Assembly: GCA_964036195.1 (NCBI GenBank)
Contig: CAXIWS010000702.1
Location: 1 to 64,000 of the forward strand
Reading direction: 5' to 3'
Source of the DNA: Sphaerolaimus hirsutus
Taxonomy: Eukaryota > Nematoda > Chromadorea > Monhysterida > Sphaerolaimidae
Length of the DNA stretch: 64,000 nt
The translations under genes were made by a program, and so were the position numbers. Numbering within the stretch: the first letter of the stretch is position 1; each line of letters starts with the position of its first letter. This document shows, piece by piece, positions 20,411 to 32,438 of this stretch. Below the pieces are notes generated by a model that searched no databases, was not told where the DNA came from, and saw only the letters and a list, made by a program, of their open reading frames with translations.

Positions 20411-21770
20411 AACACCTTCCCGGTCAGGTCCGGCACCCTATTTTTGATTTCACTCCGGGTTCCCTAACTCCCGCTGCGGGCGGAGTAGAAAGCTGAAAAT
20501 GGGGGGTATATACTTGCAACCCCCCTCTACGCTGCATCAATGGGGTAGGCCACGGCGACTCGCTACAGGGTGGGTCACCGTATACGCAAAGTTTTTTTTT
20601 GGCTTTTTGAGTGTCCCGCACAGCTCCGGCAGCCACTTTATTTTGCGACACTTCGGATGCCGTACCTCCAGCTGTGGGGGTAATAAAGAGCTGCAATTTG
20701 GGGGGAGTATAGACAACACCCTCTCCTACTATACCCCCTCAGGGCGGCCTCCGGCGACTCACTAAATTCCCGGTTGCCGCGGCTCAATTTCATTTCATTG
20801 GAAAAAATGTCCCATCAAGTCCGTCACTGGTTTCTGGTGCAAAAATGAACACAGTAGTGTAGAAAATGCACTATTAATGTGAAATAAAGCGATTAAAGAT
20901 GCAATTGGATACACGTATTTCATTTTAAAAGTTGAAAAATCGCTCGCTTCGCAGGGTCTCTTTTCCAGCGATTTTGTTTCATTGAAAAAATCGACTGTCC
21001 CATTGACATGACCACCCAATAGATGGATGACAAACAATTCACTTTTTGGAACTTTTTTATTAGACACTTGAAGAGCTGGTTTATGATACTTTAAACAGAA
21101 GGGTTAGATGATTAAAGTTATGTAAAGAACCATACCTCTAAAATTCCTGCATTGCAAAATTTACTTAGGGGGAATTTTATGACACCATAATGACATCATT
21201 TCAGGAACAAAAATTTACAAAATTTACACTTTGAAATTCCCCCCAAGTAAATTTTGCAATGCAGGCGTTTTAGAGGTGTGGTTCTTTACATAACTTTAAT
21301 CATCAACCCCTTCACTTTAAAGTATTGTAAACCAGCTTTGCAAGTGTCTAATAAAAAAGTTCCAAAAAGTGAATTATTTGTCATCCATCTATTGGGTGGT
21401 AATGTTTTTTTAGAGAATAAGAGAAAATTTTAGAATTTTTTCACATTAATCTCACATTTTTGAATAGTGTATAGTAGGGGAGGGGTGTTGGTAACACATC
21501 CCCAAAATTTTAGATTTATAGCCCTCCCACAGCTAAAAAATCAGTGGGTGCCGGACCTGTGAGGGACACCAGAAAAGCCAATAAAAATTTTGTTCTTATG
21601 GCGACCCACCCTCTAAAGGGGTCGCCGCAACCCCCCAAATTTATGCGACGTAGAGGGGGGTTCCGTCAATATTTCCCCCAAGTTTCAGCTTCTGGCGCAC
21701 CATAGAACTGGAGATAGGACGTCACAAGTGTCATCAAAAATAGGGTGCCGGACGTGACCGGGAAGGTGTT
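20411..21770. mobile_element. Second full-length hairpin transposon, TA target
   Basis: The ends AACACCTTCCCGGTCAGGTC and GACGTGACCGGGAAGGTGTT are inverted, with TA at 20,409-20,410 and 21,771-21,772. The body is a long inverted repeat with its turn near 21,180-21,215. It is the same family as 17,572-19,046 but clearly diverged. The right arm of the duplication keeps the empty site (TA at about 61,047). Confidence 0.88.
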
Positions 21771-21816
21771 TACATTTTGAAATTTACGCAATGCTTACCC
21801 TGCAACATGCACAGTC

Positions 21817-22020
21817 TAGGGTCCAGACGGGATCTGAATCCCGAATCCCGAAAATTTTTGGGATTTTGTGGTCCTGATCCCGATCCCGCAGCCCCAATCC
21901 CAATCCTGATTCCGAAATCTCAAAATCTCAATCCCGATCCTGGTCCAAAAAAGTTGCAAAACACAATCCCAATCCCGTTCCTGAAACCCCAATCCCGATC
22001 ACGGAAAAAAATCACAATCA
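21817..22020. repeat. GGGATCGGG-type satellite remnant present in both arms
   Basis: It starts TAGGGTCCAGACGGGATCTG and continues with degenerate ATCCCGATCCC repeats. The matching segment is 60,785-61,001 in the other arm, so it predates the duplication. The opposite terminus is not recognisable. Confidence 0.65.
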
Positions 22021-22509
22021 GTGTTTTCCATGTGTTCATGTGTTCACTGTATATTTTCTGCTATTTTGTGTACTTTATATGCTCTTTTTATTTATTTTTT
22101 ACCTACTTTTAATGATTTTTCCCCTTTTCTTGCTTCTATACCTTTTATATATTGAACCCCTGCAAACCTCCCCACCAGGGTATCAAAAATTTGTTTTTTT
22201 TGAAAACAGAAATGATAAAAATTTGCACTTGCCAGAAAACAGAAATGGAAACAGATAATTATTTTGCAAACGGAAATGGAAATTTAAAAATTTACACTTC
22301 CTGAAAATGGCAAAATGAAATGCTGGAAAATGGAAAACAGAATACAAAATTTGCATTTAAACGGGAAAATTTGCAAAAAAGTTGCTGGAAACAGGAAAAA
22401 ATTGCAGCAATTTTGTCAGAAATGGAAAAAATTTGCAAAAATTTCTCTGAAATGGGAAAAAATTCACAAATTTTTTTCACAGAATTGATAACCTTGATGC
22501 ATTTTTATC

Positions 22510-23948
22510 TAGGGTGTCAAAAAAATTTTTTTACGGAAAACGGAGGAAAGGTAAAAAAAAAAAATTCTGCGGGAAAACGGAAAGGTAAACACTCAGCGGA
22601 AAATGGAAAACAGAAAGGTAAAAAAAAATTATCAGTCGGAAAACGGAAAACAGAAAAAGAAATGCCGGAAAACGGAAAGCAAAATTTCTATGGAAACAGA
22701 AAAAATAAAGTGAAATTTGCACGGAAATGAACAAATTTGCATGCAGGTTTGCCTGTTTGGCTTAGATTGTGTAGCTGTACATTCTGCAACTATGGATCAT
22801 GCCAGTAACTTCACTTGTAGTTCAAGCTTGACTGAACCGACAAAAAATCATCAAAAGGTAGCAAAAATACACTACAACAACAATAAAGTTGGAGTAGATG
22901 TGGGTCGACACGGGGGCCCACAACCCCAAGACACAGTTGGGAGAGCACAAGTTTATTGCACATTGCTGAACTGAACATGCATCACAAAAGGTCACAGGTG
23001 GTGTGCACTTGAAACATAACAATCGCGGGTTTGGTAATAACCCCATCTACACTACTACTCAACTCCTCGGGGGGTAACCTGATTATATGACCTTGGATAA
23101 TCACAAAAAGGTAAGAGATACAACAGAGTTTACAAGTTTCATGTATCTGAAGTTACAAAAACCAATTGAACCTTGTTTGCATGGGAAAACGGAAAAGCTT
23201 ATACACAAGAGTTTCCTCAATCAAATGAACAAATTTCACATCTTGCATTGACAGCAGGTCTTATATCCAACATCCATCGACTTGGACGTCTGCTGCACTT
23301 TCCTTGATGTGTTGCATGAGGGCTTGACCATTCGGCAACATTTGCAGAATCAGCAGTCTTCCCAAATCGATAGGCGGGTGGTTGTAACTTGATGTCGCAA
23401 GTTGACAAATCAGCCAAATCAGTTTGTGTGGTGATGTTGCGCAGACTGGCCAGGTAGTTGGGATTTCCAAGCAGAATCGAGCCATCGGCAGCAAACATCT
23501 TGACTCCAAGTTTTGTGAGCATGTCTCTCTCTTCACATCTTTGTGAGCATGTCTGATACAGATTCGGATACAGATAAAAATTATGAATGACACAAGAACC
23601 TGGTAGAAAAAAACACCATAGTGGAAAAAGATAAATACAGATTGGAAAAATAATGGAAAAATGCCAGAAAACTGAAAATCGAGCCAGAAAATGGAAAAAT
23701 GGCCTGGAAAAATGTAAACGGTAAGGTAAAAATTTTTCAGCCAGAAAACAGAAAAATGGGCCGGAAAAACGGAAACGGAAAGGTAAAAAATTTTCAGCTG
23801 CCGCAAAACGGAAAGGTAAAAAAATTTCAGCTGCCGGAAAACGGAAAGGAAAAAAATTTCAGCTGCCGGAAAACGGAAAACGGAAAGGTAAAAAATTTTC
23901 CTGCAGAAAGGTGGAAACAGAAAACGGCAACTAAAATTTGACACCCTA
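22510..23948. mobile_element. hAT-like GGAAAACGG-satellite element with unknown cargo
   Basis: The termini TAGGGTGTCAAA and TTTGACACCCTA are inverted. Arrays of GGAAAACGGAAAGGTAAAA lie inside both ends. The middle (about 22,737-23,615) is non-repetitive cargo that I do not recognise; a minus frame (23,217-23,522) contains NITTQTDLADLSTCDIKLQ but no known domain. The flanks are not duplicated, and compared with the other arm (about 59,840-59,860) six bases, AGTTTG, are missing at the junction. Sister element with BEL cargo at 57,322-59,180. Confidence 0.75.
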
Positions 23949-24045
23949 GCTAAAACAGATAAGGCGCATTTTACACTGTGAGACTGTGACAACAAAAAAT
24001 GCAATTTTTCAGCCATTTTTGTGCGATACATAAGAAATATTTTTC

Positions 24046-24348
24046 ATGTGTGAAGCTTCAATTGATCATGACTTGATCAACCAAAGACAAACATTAAATT
24101 ATATACATTGCGTGTTCATGCACACTAGATCACACTTTTTTCTTGTTGTCGGAGGATATCGCTGATTTGTTGTCGCCTGCCCCTTAAACAAGGCCGCCGA
24201 CAGCGCCCCTGGAACAAATACAGCAACAGCCTCTGACAACAAAAAAAGTGTGATTAGTGTGCATGAACACGCAATGTATAATATATAATTTGATGTTTGT
24301 CTTAGGCAGTGGGGCTGATCAAGTCATGATCGATAGAGGCTTCACTCA
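24046..24348. repeat. Hairpin repeat (GTTCATGCACACTAGATCACAC)
   Basis: The arm from GATCATGACTTGATCA through TGTTCATGCACACTAGATCA is mirrored on the right by AGTGTGCATGAACACGC and TGATCAAGTCATGATC. A GC-rich loop around 24,180-24,230 separates them. The counterpart in the other arm of the duplication is at about 59,445-59,765. Confidence 0.7.
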
Positions 24349-24529
24349 TGAATATGGAACTTTTCACTTGACCTATGGAACTTTTTAAAGTGTTGTCTGA
24401 GTCGTCACAAAAATGCAGTGTAAAAGCTGTCTAACAGAAAGATGAGCCAGAAAATGGAAAAAATGCTGAAAAACAGGAAATTTACAATGACAATTGAATG
24501 AAATTGAAATTGACAATTGAAAGGGGTAT

Positions 24530-24870
24530 AAAAACAGGAAGACAGGAAAAAAATGTGGAAACCGAGCTGGAAAATAAAAAAAATGAGCTGGAAAAATGGA
24601 AATGAAAAACATTAGCAGCCAGAAATGGAAATGAAAAAAATTAGCATCATGAAAATGGAAACAGACATGGAAAAATTTTGCCAGTGTGAAACAGAAAATG
24701 GAAAACAGAAAGTTGACACCCTACCACCCTCAAACCTCCACAACATCCCAAACATTTTTTCAGCTATCTATCCCTCCAGAGGACCAATTTACTATCTATA
24801 TGAACCCCCTGCAGGGGTCCAAATTTACAAAACCCACGCAATACCATGAACAAATGGAAGCTTATACCCT
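24530..24870. other. Private insertion with GGAAAATG repeats
   Basis: This stretch has no counterpart in the right arm near 59,270. It holds GGAAAACAGG/GGAAATG-type repeats ending in AGTTGACACCCTA near 24,723, the right terminus of the GGAAAACGG family. A dispersed CAATTTACTATCTATATGAA motif follows (24,785-24,840). No clean left end or TSD. Confidence 0.45.
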
Positions 24871-25062
24871 TAAAAAATTTGTTTAACAGATGTAAAAAAA
24901 ACTTCTAATGGTAATGTGTATTTGCAATTGCATGCTTGCATGCGAAAGTTGCAAAATGCCTTGTGCCTGAGTGTTATCAATTTTTCCAACACTATTGCAA
25001 ACTGCTGAGACCCTTGCAACTATTTTTTTCAAAGCACTGGTCATCTCTATTTACACCTAGGG

Positions 25063-25213
25063 TTGTGATTGGGACGATATATTGTATCGAATATTGAATA
25101 TCAAACATTTTTTCATATCGAATATCAATATCAAAAATTTTGAAAAATATCGAAAATGGAATATAGACCATTTTTTCGATATTTTTCGATATTCTGATAT
25201 TCTTTTCGACCTA
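25063..25213. repeat. ATCGAT-type satellite remnant
   Basis: It starts TAGGGTTGTGATTGGGACGATA and continues with ATTGAATATC, ATCGAATATC and TTTTTCGATATTTTTCG. The other arm has the same remnant at about 57,065-57,215, so it predates the duplication. No intact right terminus or TSD. Confidence 0.5.
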
Positions 25214-25433
25214 GTTTTGATCCCATAATAAATGGGCAAAGCCAACAAAAATTGGACGCTGCAGCCATATAGCCAGAATTACAGCTCAGCGGCGTTTGAC
25301 ATGAAATGATGACGTCATAAAATTGATTACATCAAAATAGACATAGGTACAGTGTTGAAATTTCAGAATTTGATAGTTCTAGTAATTGTGTGTAATGTCC
25401 TAAAAAAATTAAGAAAATAATTATTATTTAATA

Positions 25434-26252
25434 AAGTGCCCAAGTATAAAGACCGGTGCCCAAGTACGCCCAGTGCCCAAGTAAAGTGCCTGTACTTGTG
25501 CACTTTACTTGTGCACCGGGCGGCTGTTTACTTGGGCAACACTTGTGCATTACTTGGGCACGGTTGCGTCGGGCCGGGTTTACTTGAATTGGAATTGGCG
25601 AATTTTCTGTTTTCTGTTTTCTGGGAAATTGGAAGTTTCATGAAATGTCATGAAAAGTGTCAAAGGTCATGGAAAATGCCATGCAAAATGGCAACTGAAT
25701 TGCCGTCTTGCAGGGCATTTCTCATGACTTTTGACACTTTTCATGACATTTGACATTTTACAGGGCTTTTTACAGGGTCTGCGAAGTTGAATTGAAGTTG
25801 AATTTCCTCGAAATAACCCCTGGTGCCAGTCGTAAACCCTGAAAATTGTCAAATGTCATGAAAAGTGTCAAAAGTCATAAAAAATGCCATGCAAAATGGC
25901 AACTGAATTGCCGTTTTGCAGGGCATTTCTCATGACTATTGACACTTTGACATCTGCATGTTTTGGGGTATGTTGTATGAGAATAGCAATGCTGGGGGGG
26001 TATGTGATCTGCACCGCTCCCATCGCTCCTATACGCTATCGCCCCCTATCGCTCCCATACTTGTGCACCGGGCAGGGCGCTTGCACCTGCCCGGTGCCCA
26101 AGTAAACACCCGCCCGGTGCCCAAGTAAAGAGCCGCCCGGTGCCCAAGTACGGACACTTTACTTGGGCACCGGGCGTACTTGGGCACCGGAAATTATACT
26201 TGGGCACCGGGCGTACTTGGGCACCGGTTTTACTTGCACACCGGCTCAGCGC
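25434..26252. repeat. GTGCCCAAGTA minisatellite in both orientations, plus a palindromic block
   Basis: Arrays of CCGGTGCCCAAGTA switch to the complement TACTTGGGCACCGG around 25,490 and again near 26,155, making inverted minisatellites. Between them (25,640-25,960) lie palindromic segments of AAAAGTGTCAAAGGTCATG and TTTTGCAGGGCATTTCTCAT, related to the 3088-3286 MITE family and including CCTGG followed by TGCCAGTC at 25,819. No gene. Confidence 0.7.
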
Positions 26253-26633
26253 TGCCAAAATCGTGTACTCTTGAATACAGTGAATTTCGGGCTGTTTTTA
26301 GAGCTTTTGTACCCGTTTTTTTTGTCATTTTTCACTTCAATGATTTTTGTTCACAAGTCAACGGTTGGTGTGCTTTAGATGGATGGTGTGCAGTGGCGTG
26401 TCTTTTCTCCGACTCGCGTTTTCCTTCTGCCATGTGTTTTCTCCGACTGTGAGGGGGGTATTTGGGCCACCAAAAATACAAATAACTGGCCAACCCTAGT
26501 ACTTTCTGTCTGTCTATTTTTGGCTATATTGTGTACTATATGTACTTATATACCTATTTTTAGCTGTTTTTTTCCAACGCGATTTTTCCCCCTTTTATTC
26601 CTTCTATACCTCGGAAAAGCCTATATGCTGAAC

Positions 26634-27241
26634 TAGGGTTGGCACTTGATTTTTTTACCTGATTTTTTTTTATCTGATTTTTTTTAAATCAAAGGGTGGA
26701 AACTTCAAAAAATCAAAAGGCAAAATTTCTGGTAGACTTGCACAAGGTATTTTGCATTTTTTTTGCATGCAAGCGTGCAATTCCTCATACATATTACCAT
26801 TTGTGGTGCTTTCATGGGTTTTGGGGCATTTTTAGTGTAAAATCTTCCATTTATTCATGTTACCATGTAATAATCAGCCATGATATGCTAGTGTAGTATA
26901 TAATATCAAACCAATGTGCTCCCACATACTTCTACAGTGTGTAACATCACTGTCAATGTACACCTGAAGTCACAAACATTCGACAAAAGGCAATATACGT
27001 AGTAAGTCGACTTAAAATCACTTTGAAGTCGACTTTGAAAGAAATCACTGCTCATAATGCTATTCCATGACTCCACAGTCATAATATGATTACAATAGAC
27101 ATAACAATACATTGTCTGACACTTAACATACATAAAATGCATACATGTTTCGCTAAACCCACATTTTGGGCGATTTTAAAAAAATTAGATTTTAATTTGA
27201 AAAAATCAAGGTGTTTACAAAAAGATTTTTTTCCAACCCTA
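26634..27241. mobile_element. hAT-like MITE (TAGGGTTGGCAC ends)
   Basis: The ends TAGGGTTGGCACTTGATT and TTTTTCCAACCCTA are inverted. The flanks TGCTGAAC (26,626-26,633) and TACTGAAC (27,242-27,249) match at 7 of 8. TTTTTT/ATC arrays lie inside the ends and the core is unique. No coding capacity. Confidence 0.8.
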
Positions 27242-27249
27242 TACTGAAC

Positions 27250-27975
27250 CCTCACGACCCCCCCCCCCCCCAAAAAAAAAAAAAAATTTTTTTCCAACTA
27301 TTCTATCCCTCCCGAGGAGCGATTTACTATCTACATGAACCCCCGCAGGGTCGAAATCTACAAAACCCCTGGTACTTGTGCACCGGAGCAGCAGCAGTTT
27401 ACTTGAGCATACTTGTGCATTAATTGAGCACCACTTGTGCACCACTTGATATCTCCCCAGAAAAATACCTACTTTTATGTTTTGTCAGAAAAAATTATTT
27501 TACTCACGTTTTACGCAGTGTAAAATATAAAAATTTAATTGACATTTTCTGTACTCACCTGTGAGTAAAATAAAAATACTTTATGTTTACGTTTACTTTG
27601 AAAACAGTTCGGTACTTTTGAGAACTCTGATGTACAGATGATTAAGCAGTGGACAAATGCGTGTTTGCATGCAAAATTTTGCACAAGTATGCTCAAGTAA
27701 ACAGCTGTCTAGTGCACAAGTATCCACCCAGTCCAGTGCACAAGTACGGGCACTATACTTGTGCACCGGGTAGACTTGTGCACGGTGTATAAAAACTTGT
27801 GCACGGGGGCTACTTGTGCACTGGGTTTACTTGTGCACTGACACACCCCTGTCCCACAGCATGTTAATGCATGCTATAGTTGTGACGCGCACAAACCCAG
27901 CATCGAAACAACAAAATGACACATCAAAACAACCAAGGATGTACACAGAGGCCTCCCCCCCATTCCCAGGATGGA
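27250..27975. other. Intergenic DNA with C/A homopolymers and GTGCACAAGTA minisatellite
   Basis: It contains a run of C followed by A and T (27,258-27,295), the dispersed AGCGATTTACTATCTACATG motif (27,313-27,355) and TACTTGTGCACCGG units (27,368-27,440; 27,685-27,842) in both orientations. These relate to the GTGCCCAAGTA arrays at 25.4-26.25 kb. No gene is supported. Confidence 0.5.
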
Positions 27976-29618
27976 CATTGCTGAGGCATCAACGAAAATG
28001 TGCAGTTGTGCATCTGCACCACTCTGATAATTCAAATTTCTGTTGAACTTGATCTGTCCAACTTTGAGCAATTCTGTCTCTAATTGCTGCCAAATTGCTG
28101 TCTGTTCCTCAGACAGGGAAGTATCCCACTCTTTGGCACTTGGTCCTGAATGCCATAACATCTGCAAAAATCTCTTTGCTGGCAGTAGGACAGAACTGAC
28201 GAGTCCCATTGGATCAAAACATCCCGCAGTCACCTTTGCAACTGTCCTTTTCGTGGGAAGTTTGATTTTCTGATCAGTTTCTGATAATTGTGATTGCTGA
28301 ACTATCTTTGGAGTTTTCAGCCACATCTGGTCGCTCTCTGTGTCCCATTTCATTCCTAGGACTGTTGTGACAATTTCCTTGGCCACATCTGACTCTGCCA
28401 ATTGCCAAGTGAAGTTCTTGTTATTGCTGTTCCATTCTCTCAGATTCATTTGTGCCTCTGTGAACAGCATTTTGGATTCCTGGTACAATTCAATTGCTTT
28501 CTGCTCTGTGCCCACACTGAGGATCAAATTATCCACATACAGATTTTCATTGATTAATTTTGCATTCTCTGTGCCAGCTTGATTCAGGTGGTATCTGACT
28601 GTCAGCGCCAGCAGCGCTGGGCTGCAGATTATACCAAATGGCACTCTGGCAAATCTGTAAATCTGAATGTTGTCCTCCATAGATGGTTTCGTGGGATCCT
28701 TGTACCACAGAAATCTTGTCACATCTCTGTCACTGTCCTGCAGACTGATCTGCAGAAACGCTTTCTCTATGTCTGCGACCAGTGCGATTCCATGCAATCG
28801 GAATCGTATCAGCATCCCTACCAGCTGCGGTAGTATAACTGGACCGCAATACATGCACTCATTCAAGCTTGGCATGCCTGGCGGCTTTGCTGAGGCATCA
28901 TATACTTCTCTGACCTTTGTGGTAGTTTTCTCTGGCGTTATCACTGGTTGATGAGGTAATATATGGAATTTTCTGCCATCCATAATATCCTCTTGGACTT
29001 TCTCAATCACTCCTTGCTCCTCTTGTGCTTTCATGATTGCCTGAATCTTCTCCAGTAATTCTGGGTCTCTCTTGAGCCTGTTGGTGAAGTATCTGAACCT
29101 CTTGAACGCCATTGCTTTGTTATCTGGGAGTTCATGCAAATTTGGTTTGTACATGAACTTTACAGAGTACCGTCCATCTGGGTTTCTCTGTACACTCTCA
29201 TTGAATTGCTTTATGGCCTCATCATCCTCGACGAGGTCTGGCTGGTCCATTATGCCAATGGTATCCAGTCTATCCATGTCTTTGACATTTGGTACAGGAG
29301 CAATTGACAACGGTGCTTCCTCGTACCACTTTTCTCTCTGAATTTGATGCACAATTGTGTTGACCACCACCGGATATGCGCCATCCGTGGTCCATTGATT
29401 TCTGTTGCTCGTCAGCTGCCCACCTCCCATCAGCAATCCCAATTCTGATGGAATGACGTACAATCCTGACAGAAGTCTGGTGGTGCTGGTGTTTCTGGAC
29501 ATCAAGTCCCAGAAATAATTCAAGCCCACTATTATGTCTGGCTTGAACTTGCACTCTGTCCCTTTTTCCTTGGGAATTCTGTCTGCAAAGTAACTCTCAT
29601 CTGGGAAGTACTTCTGCA
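27976..29618 (-). pseudogene. B2 pol fragment: reverse transcriptase to start of RNase H
   Basis: The frame is open and closely matches RT of element B, including VADIEKAFLQISL with the first catalytic Asp and LYVDNLILSV at the YxDD position. The Peptidase_A17 (Pao) region follows. Near the 3' edge the RNase H motif FVDASAM is reached, then the frame enters unrelated DNA at 27,976. The 5' edge is the hAT-like insertion at 29,619. There is no intact upstream frame, so it is not expressed as a full polyprotein. Confidence 0.88.
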
Positions 29619-30323
29619 TAGGGTTGGAAAAAAAACGTTTTTTTTTAACTCGATGTTTTTTTTAAAAAAAAAACGTTTTTTTTTAAAAAAAAACGTTTTT
29701 TTTTAATAAAAAACGTTTTTTTTTAAAAGCTCCCAGATATGACCTTGTGTCAACATATATAGGTATATCAGACAGTTGCAATACTCTGTGATGTTATATA
29801 TGACCATATAATGGCTGTTGAGCCATGGGATAGCATTATAAGTGGTGATTTGTGTCAAAAATATTCATTTTTCGTCGACATATCGTTCGCATATCGCCTT
29901 ATAGTCAAATGTTCGTGACTTCAGGTAAAGTTTCGCACGGAATAGTGATGAAACAAGGTTAAAAAAGGAGGTTGTTACTTTGGGAGTGATGTTACACACT
30001 GTGGAGGTACATGGAAGCACATTACCTCAATATTATATAACTACAGCAACATATGACGGCTTATTAACCCATGGTAGCACATAGAAATGGATACTTTGAT
30101 ACTAAAAATGCCACAAAACCAATGAAAACAACCACCAATGTCAATTTATGTGTGAAATTGCGCGCTTGCGCGCAAAAATTTTGCAAAATACCTAGTGCTT
30201 AGTACTAAAAATTTCGGTCGATGTTTTTTTTTAAAAAAAAACATTTCGGACGTCATGTTTTTTTTTAAAAAAAAACGTTTTTTTTTAATAAAAAACGTTT
30301 AAAAAAAACATCGGCCAACCCTA
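29619..30323. mobile_element. hAT-like MITE inserted in B2 pol
   Basis: The ends are TAGGGTTGGAAAAAAAACG and GGCCAACCCTA. The flanks are CTTCTGCA (29,611-29,618) and GTTCTGCA (30,325-30,332), 7 of 8 matching, and the intact sequence is seen once in element B near 44,280. TTTTTTAAAAAAAACG arrays lie at both sides. The unique core (about 29,730-30,200, from GCTCCCAGATATGACC) recurs at 55,043-55,545. Confidence 0.88.
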
Positions 30324-30332
30324 CGTTCTGCA

Positions 30333-31440
30333 GGTACTTTTCGTCCTGTTCTGACACAGGCACTTTGACTTGTTCTGTGGTCAACGTCGGGACCACATCA
30401 GCCACCATATCAACTTTCTGGCCATTTCTGAGCCGCATTCTGAATTCCACTTGCTGTACTACTTTATAGTGCGGCTTTTCATTTCCGAATGTGTACACCT
30501 GGATGTGATGTTCACCTGTACTCTTTAAATTGAGTTTCTTGGCCACTTTCTCTGACATGTACGTTCCCTGGGATCCTGTGTCCAGGAACGCTTGAATCTG
30601 TAGTGGTGGCTGTTCAGGCTCCATCTCTGTATCCATTTCTGAAGCCTCAATCATGGTTCTGGCTGTCATCAACATTGACATATTCCTGTTTACTGACAGG
30701 TTCACTGACGTATTATGTTGCTTTGTATTTGGTTCTGTAACCACTGTGCTGGATATGGTCTCTGTCTCTACCATTTCTGGTCCAGCTTCTTCCACAGTGA
30801 CACAATTCACTGTGGCTTTTCTCTGCTGGCTCTGTGCTGGTCGACCGACCGTCGGCACAGACTTTCTGCCATTGTTTGCTGACTGTTGACCATTCTGTTG
30901 ACCATTTGCTCTGAATGCTGGAATTTGCCGTCCAGCGTTTCCATTGCCATTGTCACTTAATTTCTCTGGGCACACTGCAGTGTGGTGCCTATTGGACTTG
31001 CAATAGAAACAATTTCTCGTGAATTGACACTGATTCATATAATGCCCTCTCTGCAGGCATCTCAGGCATTGCTCTGCCTTTGACAAAATTATCCTCCTTT
31101 CTCTGGCAGTTTTGAACTTTGGACACTTATCATTAAAGTGTAATTGCTGTGTGTCATTGCAGAACACACACGGCCTCCCAGGATTCATAAATCCAGCCTG
31201 TGGTGCACTCTGACCATTCTGGATCACAGACATGCTCCCTGTGCTGGTCCTTGGGTTCTCTGGCCCTCTGAATCGATTCCCATTGCCTTGGAATCGATTA
31301 TTGAATTGCTGTGCGCGTGGATTATTCCCGAATCCCTGGCGCAATTGCTGAACTGGTGCCTCAGTTTGCTGTGCGTGCTGTACAGCCTCACTGAGCGCTA
31401 GCTGCTTGCCAAACAGCTTTCTGAATATCTCCACCGTCAA
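30333..31440 (-). pseudogene. B2 gag C-terminal part and aspartic protease
   Basis: The minus frame carries three Cys/His zinc knuckles (CVFCNDTQQLHFNDKC, CLRCLQRGHYMNQC, CFYCKSNRHHTAVC) and the retropepsin-like motif AFLDTGSQGTYMS. The arrangement matches element B nearly residue for residue. It is cut from the upstream gag by a frameshift near 31,445 and from RT by the hAT-like insertion. Zinc knuckles normally bind the RNA genome during packaging. Confidence 0.88.
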
Positions 31441-31447
31441 GGCTTCC

Positions 31448-32438
31448 TCAGTTCCCTGTTCCTTCTGGATTTCTCAGAACCTTGGGTGGCACTTTCTGTT
31501 GCAGCTGGCTCAACAGCATTGGATGTTCCACTGATTCACCCAGTGACTCCAACTGCTGGAGCAGCCTTTCAATTGCATCAAACAAAATTCTCATATCCTG
31601 ACAGGTATTCCTGGCCTGTCGCAACTTCATGATATTACTCATCAGCGCGTTTCTGACCACAACTGGTTGGTCATATCTCTTCTTGAGCATTGCAATTGCG
31701 GGTGCATAATTCTCTGCGGTCACACTCAATCCACTGATCATGCCAAATGCTGAGCCTTTCAGCAAGCTCCTCAAGTATGAGAACTTGGAAATGTCCTCCA
31801 AATCTGTCCGATTGTGGATGTGGGATTCGAACATTTGCCACCATGATCAAAATTTGACAATTTCCCCAGTAAACTGTTAAACTTCCAGTTTCTGTAATTT
31901 GACACTCTTTGCTGTGGTTGCATTGGTTGAACTGGCTCCCGTAGCAGCTCCCTGAGCTGTCAGAGCCATCTGGGCAGCCATCTGCTGTATGAATGCTGTA
32001 TTGACTTCATACATGGTATTTCCGCTCTGTTGCTGGATCATGTCTTGCAACTCTTCGATGTACACATTCATGGCTGCAACTTTCTGTGTCACCAAGTCTG
32101 ACATATTTGCATATTCCTCATATGAGTCTTGGTATATCTTCTGTTCTTGTTCCATCTGGTCGGGTTCATCAATGTCCTTGGTCGGGTTCATCAATGTCCT
32201 TGACGACATCCCTCCATGCGTCAAATTGAGTTCTCACTGCAGTCATTGCACTTTCCAATTTTGCACCCTCCTGTTTGATAGATGCAATCACTCTTCTCAT
32301 TTCTGTTCTCTTCTCTTCCTTTGATGCTCCCGCAAATAGTTCTGGGTCATATTTGGCATATTCTCTTGCCAATCTGCTGTCCACCCTGTGCTTTGCTGGC
32401 CCCAGGGTCTTTCTGATGTGACCCGTTGGTGAAACCAT
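31448..32438 (-). pseudogene. B2 gag N-terminal part, frameshifted
   Basis: It begins with the same ATG context as element B (AAAATGGTTTC read on the minus strand; MVSPTGHIRKTL). A 22-bp tandem duplication at 32,158-32,201 shifts the frame. A second lesion near 31,880 brings a stop after VKLQKLEV. The DUF1759-like block (FESHIHNRTDLEDISKFSYL) is open again at 31,834-31,448. Confidence 0.85.

Larger units (their letters stand above)
16441..25434 (+). repeat. Left arm of a large inverted duplication
   Basis: After removal of private insertions this arm aligns in inverted orientation with 56,860-62,430. Shared landmarks, in order: both gene exons and their intron, the minisatellite around GAGAGTTTGGATGCGC, the GGGATCGGG remnant, the GGGTATCAAAAATTTG block, the GTTCATGCACAC hairpin, the CAAACTGCTGAGACCC block, and the segment ending TTATTATTTAATA. 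The outer homology stops at the 5' edge of the F-box exon. Insertions private to this arm are 17,572-19,046, 19,205-20,283, 20,411-21,770 and 22,510-23,948. For the first three the other arm keeps the uninterrupted target. Confidence 0.85.

Noticed and set aside
23261..24031. 256-codon minus-strand open frame rich in F, S and L
   Set aside because: Mostly the complement of GGAAAACGG repeats; the residue pattern repeats FYLSVFRQLK and has no domain.
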